From positions 4,827,001 through 4,891,000 of the forward strand of contig NZ_CP108518.1 in NCBI RefSeq assembly GCF_035989885.1: a DNA stretch of 64,000 nt. The letters are read 5' to 3'. The position numbers were made by a program, and so were the translations under genes. The notes under the pieces are model-generated. The model did no database searches, was not told the origin of the DNA, and was given only the letters and a program-made list of their open reading frames with translations. Of this stretch, positions 8,218-17,546 are shown in pieces. How positions within the stretch are numbered: position 1 is the stretch's first letter; the number at the start of each line of letters is the position of its first letter. The stretch is from Streptomyces sp. NBC_01232 (GTDB lineage: Bacteria > Actinomycetota > Actinomycetes > Streptomycetales > Streptomycetaceae).

Positions 8218-9540
8218 ATGGCTGGTGTGAGCTACCCGTACCCGTATGAAGCCCCAGTTTCGCAGACGCTCTTCGAGCGCGCCTCCCTCGTGACCCCCGG
8301 CGGCGTGAACTCTCCCGTGCGCGCCTTCCGCGCCGTGGGCGGTACGCCCCGGTTCATGGTGTCCGGGACCGGTCCGTACCTCACCGACGCCGACGGTCGC
8401 GAGTACGTCGACCTCGTGTGCTCGTGGGGACCGATGATCCTCGGCCATTCGCACCCCGAGGTGATCGAGGCCGTCCAGGCGGCCGTCGCCCGTGGTACGT
8501 CCTTCGGTACGCCCGGTGAGGGCGAGGTGGCGCTGGCGGAGGAGATCGTCGCGCGCATCCGGCCCGTGGAGCAGGTGCGCCTGGTCTCCTCCGGCACCGA
8601 GGCGACCATGTCGGCGATCCGGCTGGCCCGCGGCTTCACCGGTCGCGCCAAGGTCGTGAAGTTCGCCGGCTGCTACCACGGTCACGTGGACGCGCTGCTG
8701 GCCGCCGCCGGTTCCGGTCTGGCGACCTTCGCGCTGCCGGACACCCCCGGTGTGACGGGCGCGCAGGCCGGCGACACGATCGTCCTCCCGTACAACGACC
8801 TCGAATCGGTACGGGCGGCCTTCGCCGCGCACCCCGGCGAGATCGCCTGCGTGATCACCGAGGCCGCGCCCGGCAACATGGGCGTGGTCACCCCCGCCGA
8901 CGGCTTCAACCAGGGCCTCGCGGACCTGTGCCGGGAGAACGGCGCGCTCTACATCTCCGACGAGGTCATGACCGGCTTCCGGACCTCCCGCGCCGGCTGG
9001 TACGGCGTCGACGGGGTCGAGCCCGACCTGATGACCTTCGGCAAGGTCATGGGCGGCGGCTTCCCCGCCGCGGCCTTCGGCGGCCGCGCCGACGTGATGG
9101 GCCACCTGGCGCCCGCGGGCCCGGTCTACCAGGCCGGCACGCTCTCCGGTAACCCCATCGCCACCGCCGCCGGCCTCGCGCAGCTGCGCCTGCTCGACGC
9201 GGCCGCGTACGAGAAGGTCGACGCGGTCTCGAAGGAGATCCAGGGCCTGGTCACCGGAGCGCTCGCCAAGGAGGGCGTGGCCCACCGGCTGCAGACCGCC
9301 TCCAACATGTTCTCCGTCTTCTTCACCGAGGACGAGGTGCGCAACTACGACGACGCGAAGAAGCAGGAGAGCTTCCGCTTCAACGGGTTCTTCCACTCGA
9401 TGCTGGCGCAGGGCGTCTACCTGCCGCCGTCCGCCTTCGAGTCCTGGTTCGTGTCCACCGCCCACGACGAGAAGGCGATCGAGCGCATCGCGGCGGCACT
9501 GCCGGCCGCTGCCCGAGCCGCCGCGGAGGCCACCGCATGA
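8218..9540 (+). CDS. hemL: Glutamate-1-semialdehyde 2,1-aminomutase
   Basis: HemL converts glutamate-1-semialdehyde to 5-aminolevulinate in the C5 pathway of haem and tetrapyrrole synthesis, in the cytoplasm. The 440-aa length is normal. Visible PLP-enzyme landmarks are [13 protein letters not shown] near the N-terminus, [16 protein letters not shown] at 124-139, the Asp of [10 protein letters not shown] near 248, and the PLP-binding lysine K276 in [11 protein letters not shown]. The start may be ATG 8218 or GTG 8227; neither has a convincing ribosome site. The next gene overlaps the stop by four bases (ATGA), so the two form an operon. Haem supply fits the cytochrome c maturation genes a few kilobases downstream. 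Confidence 0.95.
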   Translation: MAGVSYPYPYEAPVSQTLFERASLVTPGGVNSPVRAFRAVGGTPRFMVSGTGPYLTDADGREYVDLVCSWGPMILGHSHPEVIEAVQAAVARGTSFGTPGEGEVALAEEIVARIRPVEQVRLVSSGTEATMSAIRLARGFTGRAKVVKFAGCYHGHVDALLAAAGSGLATFALPDTPGVTGAQAGDTIVLPYNDLESVRAAFAAHPGEIACVITEAAPGNMGVVTPADGFNQGLADLCRENGALYISDEVMTGFRTSRAGWYGVDGVEPDLMTFGKVMGGGFPAAAFGGRADVMGHLAPAGPVYQAGTLSGNPIATAAGLAQLRLLDAAAYEKVDAVSKEIQGLVTGALAKEGVAHRLQTASNMFSVFFTEDEVRNYDDAKKQESFRFNGFFHSMLAQGVYLPPSAFESWFVSTAHDEKAIERIAAALPAAARAAAEATA

Positions 9541-10235
9541 GCAGCAGTGCCACGCCCGCCACTTCCGACCTGACCGTCGTGCACCTGGTGCGCCACGGTG
9601 AGGTGCACAACCCCGAGGGCGTGCTCTACGGGCGCCGTGACGGCTACCACCTCTCCGAGCTGGGCCGGCAGATGGCGGACCGGGTCGCCGAGCACCTCAA
9701 GGGCCGGGACATCGCCTACGTCGTGTCCTCCCCGCTGGAGCGGGCGCAGGAGACGGCCGAGCCGATCGCCAAGGTCCACGGCCTGGACCTGGCGACCGAC
9801 CGGCGGCTGCTGGAGGCGGAGAACGTCTTCGAGGGCAAGACCTTCGGCGTCGGTGACGGCGCGCTGCGCAAGCCCGGCAACTGGAAGCACCTGACGAACC
9901 CGTTCAAGCCCTCCTGGGGCGAGCCGTACGTCGAGCAGGTGGTCCGGATGATGAGCGCGCTGGAGGCGGCGCGCGACGCGGCCCGCGGCCGCGAGGCGGT
10001 GGCGGTCAGCCACCAGCTGCCGATCTGGATCGTGCGCAGCTTCGCGGAGAAGCGCCGGCTGTGGCACGACCCGCGGCGCCGGCAGTGCACGCTCGCCTCG
10101 ATGACGTCCTTCACCTTCCAGGGCGACAAGCTCGTGTCGGTGGGCTACAGCGAGCCGGCGCGGGATCTGGTCCCGGCCCATCTGCTGGCCGGAGCCAAGC
10201 CGGTGAAGGGCGCGTCCAAGGCGTTCGGAGCTTGA
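9537..10235 (+). CDS. Histidine phosphatase family (phosphoglycerate mutase-like) protein
   Basis: The protein has 232 aa with the RHG signature [12 protein letters not shown] (catalytic H20), the partner [18 protein letters not shown], and the second histidine in [14 protein letters not shown]. This is the branch-1 histidine phosphatase fold, a cytoplasmic phosphomonoesterase; the substrate cannot be told from sequence, and a glycolytic mutase role is unlikely. Its start overlaps the hemL stop (ATGA), implying co-translation and perhaps a link to haem synthesis, but that is position only. Confidence 0.85.
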   Translation: MSSSATPATSDLTVVHLVRHGEVHNPEGVLYGRRDGYHLSELGRQMADRVAEHLKGRDIAYVVSSPLERAQETAEPIAKVHGLDLATDRRLLEAENVFEGKTFGVGDGALRKPGNWKHLTNPFKPSWGEPYVEQVVRMMSALEAARDAARGREAVAVSHQLPIWIVRSFAEKRRLWHDPRRRQCTLASMTSFTFQGDKLVSVGYSEPARDLVPAHLLAGAKPVKGASKAFGA

Positions 10236-10381
10236 TCGACGGACTGTTACAGGCCGTTACGGGGGCACTCAACTAAAGAGAAGTTGTGCGGGAATCACCG
10301 TGTCAGCACACATGCCCGATCTGATTGTCCGTTTATATGGACTTCGGGTCGGTTTGAGTGATCGACAGTGGGGACGGTGAC

Positions 10382-11617
10382 ATGCGCGACATCAGGGGAG
10401 TCAGCCGGAGGGGGTTGCTGGGACTGGGACTTGGTGCGGCCGCCGCGATGGGAATCGCGGGCTGCGGCTCATCGGACAAGCCCGGTTCCGGCTCTCCCGG
10501 ACCCGTCGGGAATCCGAAGCCCGGTCAGAAGCCGGTGTCCAGGCCCATCGGTGACGGTTCCACCGCCGACACCGGCCCGCAGCCGAACCAGCCGGACGCG
10601 CCCGTCCCGCTCCAGCCGGGCGAGACCCCGCCGCAGTTCGTGGTCTTCAGCTGGGACGGCGCGGGCGAGATCGGCAACGGACTCTTCCCGCGCTTCCTCA
10701 AGCTCGCCAGGGACCACGGTGCGGGCATGACCTTCTTCCTCTCCGGCATCTATCTGCTGCCCGAGTCGAAGCGGCACCTCTACCGGCCGCCGAACAACCC
10801 CGTCGGGGCCTCGGACATCGGCTACCTCAAGGACGAGAACATCCGCGCCACCCTCCGCTTCGTCCGCGAGGCCTGGCTCGACGGGCACGAGATAGGCACC
10901 CACTTCAACGGCCACTTCTGTGCCGGTTCCGGCTCGGTCGGCAAGTGGACCCAGGGGGACTGGCAGAGCGAGATCGACCAGGCCGTGTCGTTCGTCACCC
11001 AGTGGCGCACCAACACCGGATTCACCGATCTCGACCCGCTGCCCTTCGACTACGCCAAGGAGCTGAAGGGTGCCCGCACCCCCTGCCTCCTGGGCCGGGA
11101 CACCCTGCTGCCGACGGCCCAGCGGCTGGGCTGGCGCTACGACTCCAGCTCGCCCGGCGGTCTGCAGGTCTGGCCGGTGCGCAGGTCCGGCATCTGGGAC
11201 CTGCCGCTGCAGTCCCTGCCCTTCCCCGGGCACTCCTTCGAAGTCCTGTCGATGGACTACAACATCCTCGCCAACCAGTCGAAGAGCACCACGAAGGGCG
11301 TGCCCGCCAACTACCCGGGCTGGCGCACCCAGGCCACGGCCACCTACCTCGGCGGCTTCCGCCGGGCCTACGAGACCAACCGGGCACCCCTCTTCATCGG
11401 CAACCACTTCGAGGAATGGAACGGCGGCATCTACATGGACGCCGTCGAGGAGGCCCTCAAGGGCATGGCGGACAAAAGGGATGTACGGCTCGTATCCTTC
11501 CGGCAGTTCACCGACTGGCTGGAGGTCCAGGACCCCAAGGTCCTCGCCAGGCTCCGGGGCCTCGCCCCGGGCCAGTCGCCGGCCGGCGGCTGGAGCGCGT
11601 ACCTGACCGCCGCCTGA
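10382..11617 (+). CDS. Tat-type lipoprotein with polysaccharide deacetylase-like fold
   Basis: The chosen ATG has GGGGA seven bases upstream; an in-frame GTG at 10358 would add eight residues. The N-terminus has a twin-arginine motif (SRRGLLG) followed by a lipobox (GIAGC, Cys28), so the protein is probably exported by Tat and lipidated. A Pro/Gly-rich linker runs to about residue 85. The rest resembles a deacetylase-type beta/alpha barrel: FVVFSWDGAG, GAGMTFFLSGIYLLP, DGHEIGTHFNGHFC with the metal-type histidine pair, APLFIGNHFEEWNGG. Substrate unknown; a cell-wall or surface polysaccharide is likely. It sits alone between the hemL pair and the cytochrome maturation operon. Confidence 0.75.
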   Translation: MRDIRGVSRRGLLGLGLGAAAAMGIAGCGSSDKPGSGSPGPVGNPKPGQKPVSRPIGDGSTADTGPQPNQPDAPVPLQPGETPPQFVVFSWDGAGEIGNGLFPRFLKLARDHGAGMTFFLSGIYLLPESKRHLYRPPNNPVGASDIGYLKDENIRATLRFVREAWLDGHEIGTHFNGHFCAGSGSVGKWTQGDWQSEIDQAVSFVTQWRTNTGFTDLDPLPFDYAKELKGARTPCLLGRDTLLPTAQRLGWRYDSSSPGGLQVWPVRRSGIWDLPLQSLPFPGHSFEVLSMDYNILANQSKSTTKGVPANYPGWRTQATATYLGGFRRAYETNRAPLFIGNHFEEWNGGIYMDAVEEALKGMADKRDVRLVSFRQFTDWLEVQDPKVLARLRGLAPGQSPAGGWSAYLTAA

Positions 11618-11691
11618 CGGGTCCGTGGAACATCGCCTGACCAGGTCATTGACATCCCTCCGGGGGGCGCGGGAATTCCGCGAATTGCTCA

Positions 11692-11707
11692 TGCGAAACT
11701 TTTCACA
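11692..11707. promoter_or_regulatory. Rex-box-like operator overlapping the resA start
   Basis: TGCGAAACTTTTCACA matches the Rex operator pattern TGTGAA-N4-TTCACA with one mismatch, and its last base is the A of the resA ATG. A TTGACA hexamer lies at 11649-11654, though its -10 partner is weak. The match suggests redox control of the cytochrome c maturation operon; not proven here. Confidence 0.5.
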
Positions 11708-12339
11708 TGAGCCTTAGCCGCGCCCCCCGACGCCGCCGCTCGACCGGCGGCCGTGCCACCCTGCTGACCGCGGTGACCCTCGCGGGCGCCCTCACGCTCT
11801 CGGCGTGCTCGGGTTCCGACGGCGGCAAGCCCGCCAGCGGGTCCGGCGGCAACTACGTCACGGGCGCGACCGGCATCTCCACCGTCTCCAGGGCGGAGCG
11901 CACCGAGGCCCCCAAGCTCGACGGCGAGACGGTCGACGGCAAGACCCTCGACACCACCACCCTCAAGGGCAAGGTGGTCGTCCTCAACGTGTGGGGCTCC
12001 TGGTGCCCGCCGTGCAGGGCCGAGGCCCCGAGCTTCGCGAAGGTCTCCAAGGAGCTCGCCGACGCCGGCAAGGACGTCGCCTTCGTGGGCATCAACACCC
12101 GCGACAACGAGCAGCAGCAGGCGAAGGCCTTCGAGGAGACCTACGGGATCACCTACCCGAGCCTCTTCGACCCCGCGGGGAAGCTGATGCTCCGATTCCC
12201 CAAGGGCACGCTCAACCCGAACGCCATCCCCTCCACGATCGTCCTCGACAAGGAGGGCAAGATCGCCGCCCGAACCCTGGTCGCGGTCACGGAGGAGCAG
12301 CTGCGATCGATGATCGACCCGCTCCTCGCGGAGCAGTGA
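11707..12339 (+). CDS. resA: ResA-type membrane-linked thiol-disulfide oxidoreductase
   Basis: The protein has 210 aa, with an Arg-rich N-terminus, hydrophobic segment and lipobox (LSAC, Cys34), so it is probably a lipoprotein. The thioredoxin/TlpA fold follows: [21 protein letters not shown] with active-site C100-P-P-C103, [17 protein letters not shown], and the cis-proline region [14 protein letters not shown]. ResA proteins reduce apocytochrome c thiols outside the membrane before haem attachment, using electrons from CcdA. It is followed after four bases by ccdA, then resB and ccsB, the complete system II set. There is no Shine-Dalgarno sequence before the ATG; the Rex-like box abuts it. 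Confidence 0.9.
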   Translation: MSLSRAPRRRRSTGGRATLLTAVTLAGALTLSACSGSDGGKPASGSGGNYVTGATGISTVSRAERTEAPKLDGETVDGKTLDTTTLKGKVVVLNVWGSWCPPCRAEAPSFAKVSKELADAGKDVAFVGINTRDNEQQQAKAFEETYGITYPSLFDPAGKLMLRFPKGTLNPNAIPSTIVLDKEGKIAARTLVAVTEEQLRSMIDPLLAEQ

Positions 12340-12343
12340 CCCT

Positions 12344-13117
12344 GTGATCGGCCACGTCCTCGCCGCGGAAGTCACCGGCGTGAACGAGACGGTCCTGAAC
12401 GGCGCGCTGCTGCTCGCGCTGCCGATCTCGCTGCTCGCGGGCCTCGTCTCGTTCTTCTCGCCCTGCGTGCTGCCCCTGGTCCCCGGCTACCTCTCCTACG
12501 TGACCGGGGTCAGCGGAGCCGACCTCGCCGAGGCCCGGCGGGGCCGGATGCTGGCGGGCGCGAGTCTGTTCATCGCCGGATTCACCGCCGTCTTCGTCTC
12601 CACCGGCGCGCTCTTCGGCTACTTCGGCGCCGAGCTGCAGGAGAACAAGGAGATCATCTCCCGGGTCCTGGGCGGCCTGGTGATCGTGCTCGGCCTCTTC
12701 TTCATGGGGGCGATCCCGGGTCTGACGATGCGGGAGTTCCGCTTCCACCGGAAGCCGACGGCCGGTCTGGTCGGCGCGCCCCTGCTCGGTGTCCTCTTCG
12801 GCGTCGGCTGGACCCCTTGCATGGGCCCGACCCTCGCCGCCGTCAACACCCTCTCCATCGACCAGGCGAGCGCCGGCCGCGGCGCGCTGCTGACCGTCGT
12901 CTACTGCCTGGGCCTCGGCCTGCCCTTCATCGCCGCCGCGATCGCCTTCCGCAAGGCGCTCGGTGCGTTCGGCTGGGTGAAGAAGCACTATGCATGGGTG
13001 ATGCGCATCGGTGGCGGCATGCTGATCCTCACCGGCCTGCTGCTCGTCACAGGTTTGTGGGACAGCATCATCAGCGACATGCAGAGCTGGACCCAAAGCT
13101 TCACGGTGGGGATCTGA
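12344..13117 (+). CDS. ccdA: Cytochrome c biogenesis protein CcdA
   Basis: This 257-aa polytopic membrane protein (about six helices) starts at GTG four bases after resA. The two redox cysteines sit in the expected motifs, [17 protein letters not shown] in the first helix and [13 protein letters not shown] in the middle. CcdA relays electrons from cytoplasmic thioredoxin across the membrane to ResA. A proline and glycine pattern ([12 protein letters not shown]) typical of the family is present. Operon with resA, resB and ccsB. Confidence 0.93.
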   Translation: MIGHVLAAEVTGVNETVLNGALLLALPISLLAGLVSFFSPCVLPLVPGYLSYVTGVSGADLAEARRGRMLAGASLFIAGFTAVFVSTGALFGYFGAELQENKEIISRVLGGLVIVLGLFFMGAIPGLTMREFRFHRKPTAGLVGAPLLGVLFGVGWTPCMGPTLAAVNTLSIDQASAGRGALLTVVYCLGLGLPFIAAAIAFRKALGAFGWVKKHYAWVMRIGGGMLILTGLLLVTGLWDSIISDMQSWTQSFTVGI

Positions 13118-13130
13118 GGACTAAAGGCAC

Positions 13131-14843
13131 ATGAGTACGACAGACAAAGCGAGCACCGACCCGTCCGCCGCGGCGGACCCCACCGACGCCGCGGCAGGTG
13201 CGCAGCTGTCCACCGCGCCGCTGGAGGACAGCCCGGGCGGGCCGGCCGTCGGCATCGGCGTGATCGGCTGGGTCCGCTGGTTCTGGCGGCAGCTCACCTC
13301 CATGCGGGTGGCGCTGATCCTGCTCTTCCTGCTGTCCTTGGGCGCCATCCCCGGCTCCCTCGTCCCGCAGACCAACGTCGACGCGATGAAGGTCGTCGCA
13401 TGGAAGCGCGAGCACGCCTCCTACGTGGACGTCGCCGAGGCCCTCCAGCTCTTCGACGTCTACAGCTCGGTGTGGTTCTCCGCGATCTACCTGCTGCTCT
13501 TCATCTCGCTCATCGGCTGCATCGTGCCGCGCTCCTGGCAGTTCGTCGGCCAGCTCCGCGGCCGTCCGCCGGGCGCCCCCCGACGTCTGGACCGGCTCCC
13601 CGCGCACACCACCTGGCGCACCGGGAAGACCCCGGACGAGGTCCTGTCGTACGCGAGGACCGTGCTGCGCGGCAGCCGTTTCCGCACCGAGGCCGGCACC
13701 GGCCACGTCGCGGCGGAGAAGGGCTACCTCCGCGAGGCCGGGAACCTGGTCTTCCACGTCGCGCTGATCGTGATGCTGGTCGCCTTCGCCTGGGGCCAGT
13801 ACTTCAAGTCCGAGGGCGGCAAGCTGGTCCTGCGCGGCAGCGGCTTCTCGAACACGCTCACCCAGTACGACGACTTCAAGTCCGGCGCCCTCTTCGACCC
13901 GGACGACCTGCCGCCCTTCAGCTTCACGCTGGACCGGTTCGACGCGACGTACGAGATGACCGGCCCGCAGCGGGGCACCCCGCGCGACTTCAAGGCGTAC
14001 GTCACCTTCTCGGACGGCGCCCACGGCACTCCGCAGAAGCGTGAGATCCAGGTCAACGAGCCCCTTGAGGTCGACGGCTCCAAGGTCTACCTGCTCGGCC
14101 ACGGCTACGCGCCGATCGTCTCGGTGACCGACCCCACCGGCAAGGTGATCTTCAAGGACGCCGTGCCGGTGCTCCCGCAGGACGCCAACCTCACCTCCAC
14201 CGGAGCCGTCAAGGTCACCGACGGCTACAAGGACAAGGACGGGAAGAAGGAGCAGCTCGGCTTCAACGCCGTCTTCGTGCCGAGCTTCGCCGGCGAGGGC
14301 ATGGGCACGATGTTCTCGCAGTTCCCGGCCCTCCTGAACCCGCAGCTCATGCTCAACGCCTTCCACGGCAGCCTCGGCGTGGACTCGGGACTGCCGCAGA
14401 ACGTCTACCGGCTCGAAACCGCCAAGATGGTGCCCTTCAAGGACGAGTCGGGCCAGCAGTTCAAGCAGAAGCTGGCGCTCGGCGACACGATGACCCTGCC
14501 GAACGGGGCGGGGACCGTGAAGTTCGAGGGCATCGAGCGGTGGGCCACCTTCTCCGTCACCCACCAGCCCGGCAGCGGCCTCGCCCTCGCGGGCGCGATC
14601 GCCGCCATCGTGGGCCTGGCAGGATCGCTGTTCATCCAGCGCCGCCGGATCTGGGTCCGCGCGGTCGCCGGCAAGGACGGCGTGACCGTCGTCGAGATGG
14701 CGGGCCTGGGCCGCAGCGAGTCCACCCGGCTCCCGCAGGAACTGGCGGAGCTCGCCGCCAAGCTGCACCAGGAGGCGCCGACCGCGCCTGCTGCAATGGC
14801 CGAACCACGTGTTGAAGAAACCCCTGAAGGAGAGCGCGGATGA
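13131..14843 (+). CDS. resB: Cytochrome c biogenesis protein ResB
   Basis: The protein has 570 aa. An acidic, Ala-rich N-terminus precedes WVRWFWRQLTSMRVALILLFLLSLGAIPGSLVPQ, the usual first membrane segment with the SLVPQ motif. Further membrane helices lie near 115-130, 200-215 and 480-500, with a large extracytoplasmic domain (RGSGFSNTLTQYDDFKSG, FKAYVTF, LLGHGYAPIVSVTDPTG) between the third and fourth. ResB and CcsB form the haem delivery and cytochrome c synthase complex. The stop overlaps the ccsB start (ATGA). Confidence 0.92.
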   Translation: MSTTDKASTDPSAAADPTDAAAGAQLSTAPLEDSPGGPAVGIGVIGWVRWFWRQLTSMRVALILLFLLSLGAIPGSLVPQTNVDAMKVVAWKREHASYVDVAEALQLFDVYSSVWFSAIYLLLFISLIGCIVPRSWQFVGQLRGRPPGAPRRLDRLPAHTTWRTGKTPDEVLSYARTVLRGSRFRTEAGTGHVAAEKGYLREAGNLVFHVALIVMLVAFAWGQYFKSEGGKLVLRGSGFSNTLTQYDDFKSGALFDPDDLPPFSFTLDRFDATYEMTGPQRGTPRDFKAYVTFSDGAHGTPQKREIQVNEPLEVDGSKVYLLGHGYAPIVSVTDPTGKVIFKDAVPVLPQDANLTSTGAVKVTDGYKDKDGKKEQLGFNAVFVPSFAGEGMGTMFSQFPALLNPQLMLNAFHGSLGVDSGLPQNVYRLETAKMVPFKDESGQQFKQKLALGDTMTLPNGAGTVKFEGIERWATFSVTHQPGSGLALAGAIAAIVGLAGSLFIQRRRIWVRAVAGKDGVTVVEMAGLGRSESTRLPQELAELAAKLHQEAPTAPAAMAEPRVEETPEGERG

Positions 14844-15943
14844 CGCCGCTCGCAGCCGCAGCCAACGAGAACCTGGCTGAGATCAGCAACTACCTGATCT
14901 ATTCGTCGATGGCGGTCTACACGCTCGCCTTCTTCGCGCACATCGCCGAGTGGACCTTCGGCAGCCGCAGCAAGGTGGCCCGTACGGCCGCCGCGCTGAC
15001 CGCGGCCAAGGAGGCCGGAGCGGCCGGAGCGGCCGGAGCCGCCCCCGCCGTGCAGGTCCGGGGCAAGGCCGGGGCCACCGCGGTCCTCGACCAGCCCAAG
15101 GTCACCACCCGCTCCGCCACGGGCATCCGCGACGTACCGGACGGCCCCGGTGCCGCCGGCGGCACCGTGCAGGGCGACCTGTACGGACGGATCGCGGTCT
15201 CGCTGACCGGGCTCGCCTTCCTCGTCGAGGCGGCCGGGGTCGTCGCACGGGCCATGTCGGTGCAGCGGGCCCCCTGGGGCAACATGTACGAGTTCTCGAT
15301 CACCTTCTCCACGGTGGCCGTCGGCGCGTACCTGGTGCTGCTCGCCCTGAAGAAGAACGTCCGCTGGCTCGGCCTGATCCTGGTCACCACCGTCCTGCTG
15401 GACCTCGGCATCGCGGTGACCTGGCTCTACACCGAGAGCGACCAGCTGGTCCCGGCCCTGCACTCGTACTGGCTGTGGATCCACGTCTCCACGGCGATCT
15501 TCTGCGGCGCGGTCTTCTACATCGGCGCCGCGGGCGCGGTCCTCTACCTCTTCCGGGACGGGTACGAGGGAGCCCTGGAGGCGGGCCGCACGCCGGGGAA
15601 GTTCCGCAGCTCGATCATGGAGCGGCTGCCCTCGGCGGCCTCGCTCGACAAGTTCTCGTACCGCATCAACGCGGCCGTCTTCCCGCTGTGGACCTTCACG
15701 ATCATCGCGGGCGCGATCTGGGCGGGCGACGCCTGGGGCCGCTATTGGGGCTGGGACCCCAAGGAGGTCTGGTCCTTCGTGACCTGGGTGGCCTACGCCT
15801 GCTACCTGCACGCCCGCGCCACCGCCGGCTGGAAGGGCCGCAAGGCCGCGTACCTCGCGCTCTTCGCCTTCGCCTGCTGGATCTGGAACTACTACGGCGT
15901 GAACATCCTGCTCAGCGGCAAGCACTCGTACGCGGGCGTCTGA
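14840..15943 (+). CDS. ccsB: Cytochrome c synthase subunit CcsB/CcsA
   Basis: The protein has 367 aa and is multi-pass. The diagnostic haem-handling WWD-type motif is present as WGRYWGWDPKEVWSFVTWV, and conserved histidines lie in LHSYWLWIHVSTAIF and YACYLHARA. An Ala-rich cytoplasmic loop (about 45-110) is inserted after the first helix, as in other Streptomyces. It works with ResB to attach haem to reduced apocytochrome c. Last gene of the resA-ccdA-resB-ccsB operon. Confidence 0.93.
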   Translation: MTPLAAAANENLAEISNYLIYSSMAVYTLAFFAHIAEWTFGSRSKVARTAAALTAAKEAGAAGAAGAAPAVQVRGKAGATAVLDQPKVTTRSATGIRDVPDGPGAAGGTVQGDLYGRIAVSLTGLAFLVEAAGVVARAMSVQRAPWGNMYEFSITFSTVAVGAYLVLLALKKNVRWLGLILVTTVLLDLGIAVTWLYTESDQLVPALHSYWLWIHVSTAIFCGAVFYIGAAGAVLYLFRDGYEGALEAGRTPGKFRSSIMERLPSAASLDKFSYRINAAVFPLWTFTIIAGAIWAGDAWGRYWGWDPKEVWSFVTWVAYACYLHARATAGWKGRKAAYLALFAFACWIWNYYGVNILLSGKHSYAGV

Positions 15944-15968
15944 CCGGCGGGAGTGGGACGCTGGTGGC

Positions 15969-16472
15969 ATGTCTCTCGTGAGCCGTGCCACCAGCGAGCA
16001 GCGCGGCGAGGACCACTGGCTGCTCCGCCTCGAGGTGCACCTGCCGTGCGCCTACGAGGCCCTGTGGCCCGCCCTGACCACCGCGGACGGGCTGCGCGGC
16101 TGGCTGGCCGAGGCGGACGTGCTGGAGCGCAGGCTCGGCGGGGCGGTCACACTGCGCCGGCCGGACGACGGGACCGTGGCCACCGGGCGGGTGACCGCCT
16201 GGGACGTGGAGCGGGTCGCCGAATACACGGTCGGCGGGTACGGGCGGATCCGCTTCCACCTGGAGCCGGTCGGGACCGATTCGACGGTGATCCGGTTCGT
16301 GAACGAGTTCCGCGGGCCGGAGGCCGGGCGACTCGACCACCTGGCGGGCTGGCACGAGCACTTCGAGCTGCTGGACTCGGCGCTGGCCGGGCGGCCGGCG
16401 GACTGGGCGGCCCGGACGGACACCCGCCGGGCGGCGCTGCGCGAGGCGTACGCCTCCCTCGCCCGTACGTAG
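15969..16472 (+). CDS. SRPBCC (AHSA1-like) family protein
   Basis: The protein has 167 aa with the START/Bet v1-like pattern LRLEVHLPCAYEALWPALTTADGLRGWLAEAD, then GAVTLRRPDDG, VTAWDVERVAEYTV, TVIRFVNEFRG and a C-terminal helix GWHEHFELLDSALAG. These small cytoplasmic proteins bind hydrophobic ligands or act as Hsp90 co-chaperone-like factors; the ligand here is unknown. It lies 25 bases after ccsB and may be read through from that operon. Confidence 0.8.
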   Translation: MSLVSRATSEQRGEDHWLLRLEVHLPCAYEALWPALTTADGLRGWLAEADVLERRLGGAVTLRRPDDGTVATGRVTAWDVERVAEYTVGGYGRIRFHLEPVGTDSTVIRFVNEFRGPEAGRLDHLAGWHEHFELLDSALAGRPADWAARTDTRRAALREAYASLART

Positions 16473-16488
16473 GGGCCGCGGGCTCCTC

Positions 16489-16953
16489 TCACCACACCGG
16501 GCGCAGCGGCGGCAGTCCGCCCTCCCCGTGGAAGGTGCGCACGACGTCCCCGAGGCCCTGGCGCAGGGCGGTGAGGTCGGTGCCGCGGCCGAGTTCGGCC
16601 TCCAGCTCGTGCAGGATCCGGCCCGCGACGGCGAGGTGGTCATGGGCCGCCGGGGCCAGGACCACCAGCTTGCGGCGGCCGCCCTCGGGATGCGGCTCGC
16701 GGCGGACGTAGCCGCGCTTCTCCAGGTCGTCGACGATCTGTCCGGCGGCCTGTTTGGTCACCCCCAGCCGCTCGGCGAGCTCGGTGGCGGTGGCGCCGGG
16801 GCCCCTGAGGGCCTGGAAGGCCATGCCGTGCACCGGTCGCAGGTCCGGGTATCCGGCCTCGGCGACGCGCCGGGTGAACTCGCCCAGCAGCATCTGGAAG
16901 CCCAGGCCGAGCAGGAACAGCAGCTCGACGCCCTCGTTCTCGTCTCTCTTCAC
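16489..16953 (-). CDS. MarR-family transcriptional regulator
   Basis: This 154-aa protein starts at GTG (M-KRDENEGVELL); an in-frame TTG at 16980 lies inside the operator and is less likely. The winged helix is clear: ATATELAERLGVTKQAAGQIVDDLEKRGYVRREPHPEGGRRKLVVL. N- and C-terminal helices would form the dimer interface. It is divergent from a cupin gene across a strong palindrome (16979-17014), the usual layout for autoregulation plus control of the neighbour. The inducer is unknown. Confidence 0.9.
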   Translation of the reverse strand: MKRDENEGVELLFLLGLGFQMLLGEFTRRVAEAGYPDLRPVHGMAFQALRGPGATATELAERLGVTKQAAGQIVDDLEKRGYVRREPHPEGGRRKLVVLAPAAHDHLAVAGRILHELEAELGRGTDLTALRQGLGDVVRTFHGEGGLPPLRPVW

Positions 16954-16978
16954 GCAAATATGGTGACACGGCCGGGTC

Positions 16979-17014
16979 AAGCTGCTTTACTCACTCGAAG
17001 TAAAGCAGCTTTAC
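16979..17014. promoter_or_regulatory. Palindromic operator in the MarR/cupin divergent region
   Basis: Perfect 12-bp arms AAGCTGCTTTAC (16979-16990) and GTAAAGCAGCTT (17000-17011) are separated by nine bases. The right arm extends into a second near-palindrome, GTAAAGCAGCTTTAC (17000-17014). The size and AT content fit a MarR dimer site. Binding by the adjacent MarR protein is inferred. Confidence 0.7.
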
Positions 17015-17056
17015 TTGCATGCTCCGAGACGGACGACGAGAACACGAGGACCCGCC

Positions 17057-17428
17057 TTGCACGTGATCAGCCCTGCCCCCGAGAACGTCACCGCCACCCC
17101 CAACGCCACCATGACCGGCTTCGCCGCCCCCAGCCGCGGCAGCTCCGAGCTCAGCAGCTGGCACGTGGCCATGCCCGCCGGGGCCACCGGCCCCGAACAC
17201 TCCGTCAGCCGCGAGCAGGTGTGGATCCTCACCGCCGGCTCCCTGGAGGTCACCTGCGACGGCCGCACCGAGAAGGTCACCGCCGGCGGGACCCTCGTCC
17301 TTCCCCCGGACACACTGCGCCGCATCCACGCCGGCGAGAGCTTCGAGGCCCACGTCGTGATGCGCTCGGACGGCGTGGTGACGGTCCCGGGGGAGGAGGG
17401 CACCCGCATCCTGCCGTGGGCCCGGTAG
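17057..17428 (+). CDS. Cupin-domain protein
   Basis: The protein has 123 aa from TTG 17057, chosen because GAGGA lies six bases upstream; GTG 17063 is the alternative. A single cupin barrel is visible: WHVAMPAGATGPEHSVSREQVWILTAGSLEV (motif 1 with His and Glu ligands) and GGTLVLPPDTLRRIHAG (motif 2 with the final His). Such proteins are metal-binding isomerases, dioxygenases or sensors; no specific reaction can be assigned. It is divergently transcribed from the MarR gene and probably regulated by it. Confidence 0.8.
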   Translation: MHVISPAPENVTATPNATMTGFAAPSRGSSELSSWHVAMPAGATGPEHSVSREQVWILTAGSLEVTCDGRTEKVTAGGTLVLPPDTLRRIHAGESFEAHVVMRSDGVVTVPGEEGTRILPWAR

Positions 17429-17546
17429 CCGCCGGGGGTTGTCAAGCCACGGGAGTCAGGGACGTGACGGGGTGCGGCCGCCGGGGCGCAATGGAGGCAC
17501 GGCCCCGCCCGGTCGGGCCGGCCGATCCTCAGCAAGGAGCCCCGTC

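Noticed and set aside
8218..9540. hemL as a different class III aminotransferase
   Set aside because: The motifs around K276 and the N-terminal [10 protein letters not shown] are specific to glutamate-1-semialdehyde aminomutase.
9537..10235. Glycolytic phosphoglycerate mutase
   Set aside because: Only the general histidine phosphatase motifs are present, and the operon with hemL does not support glycolysis.
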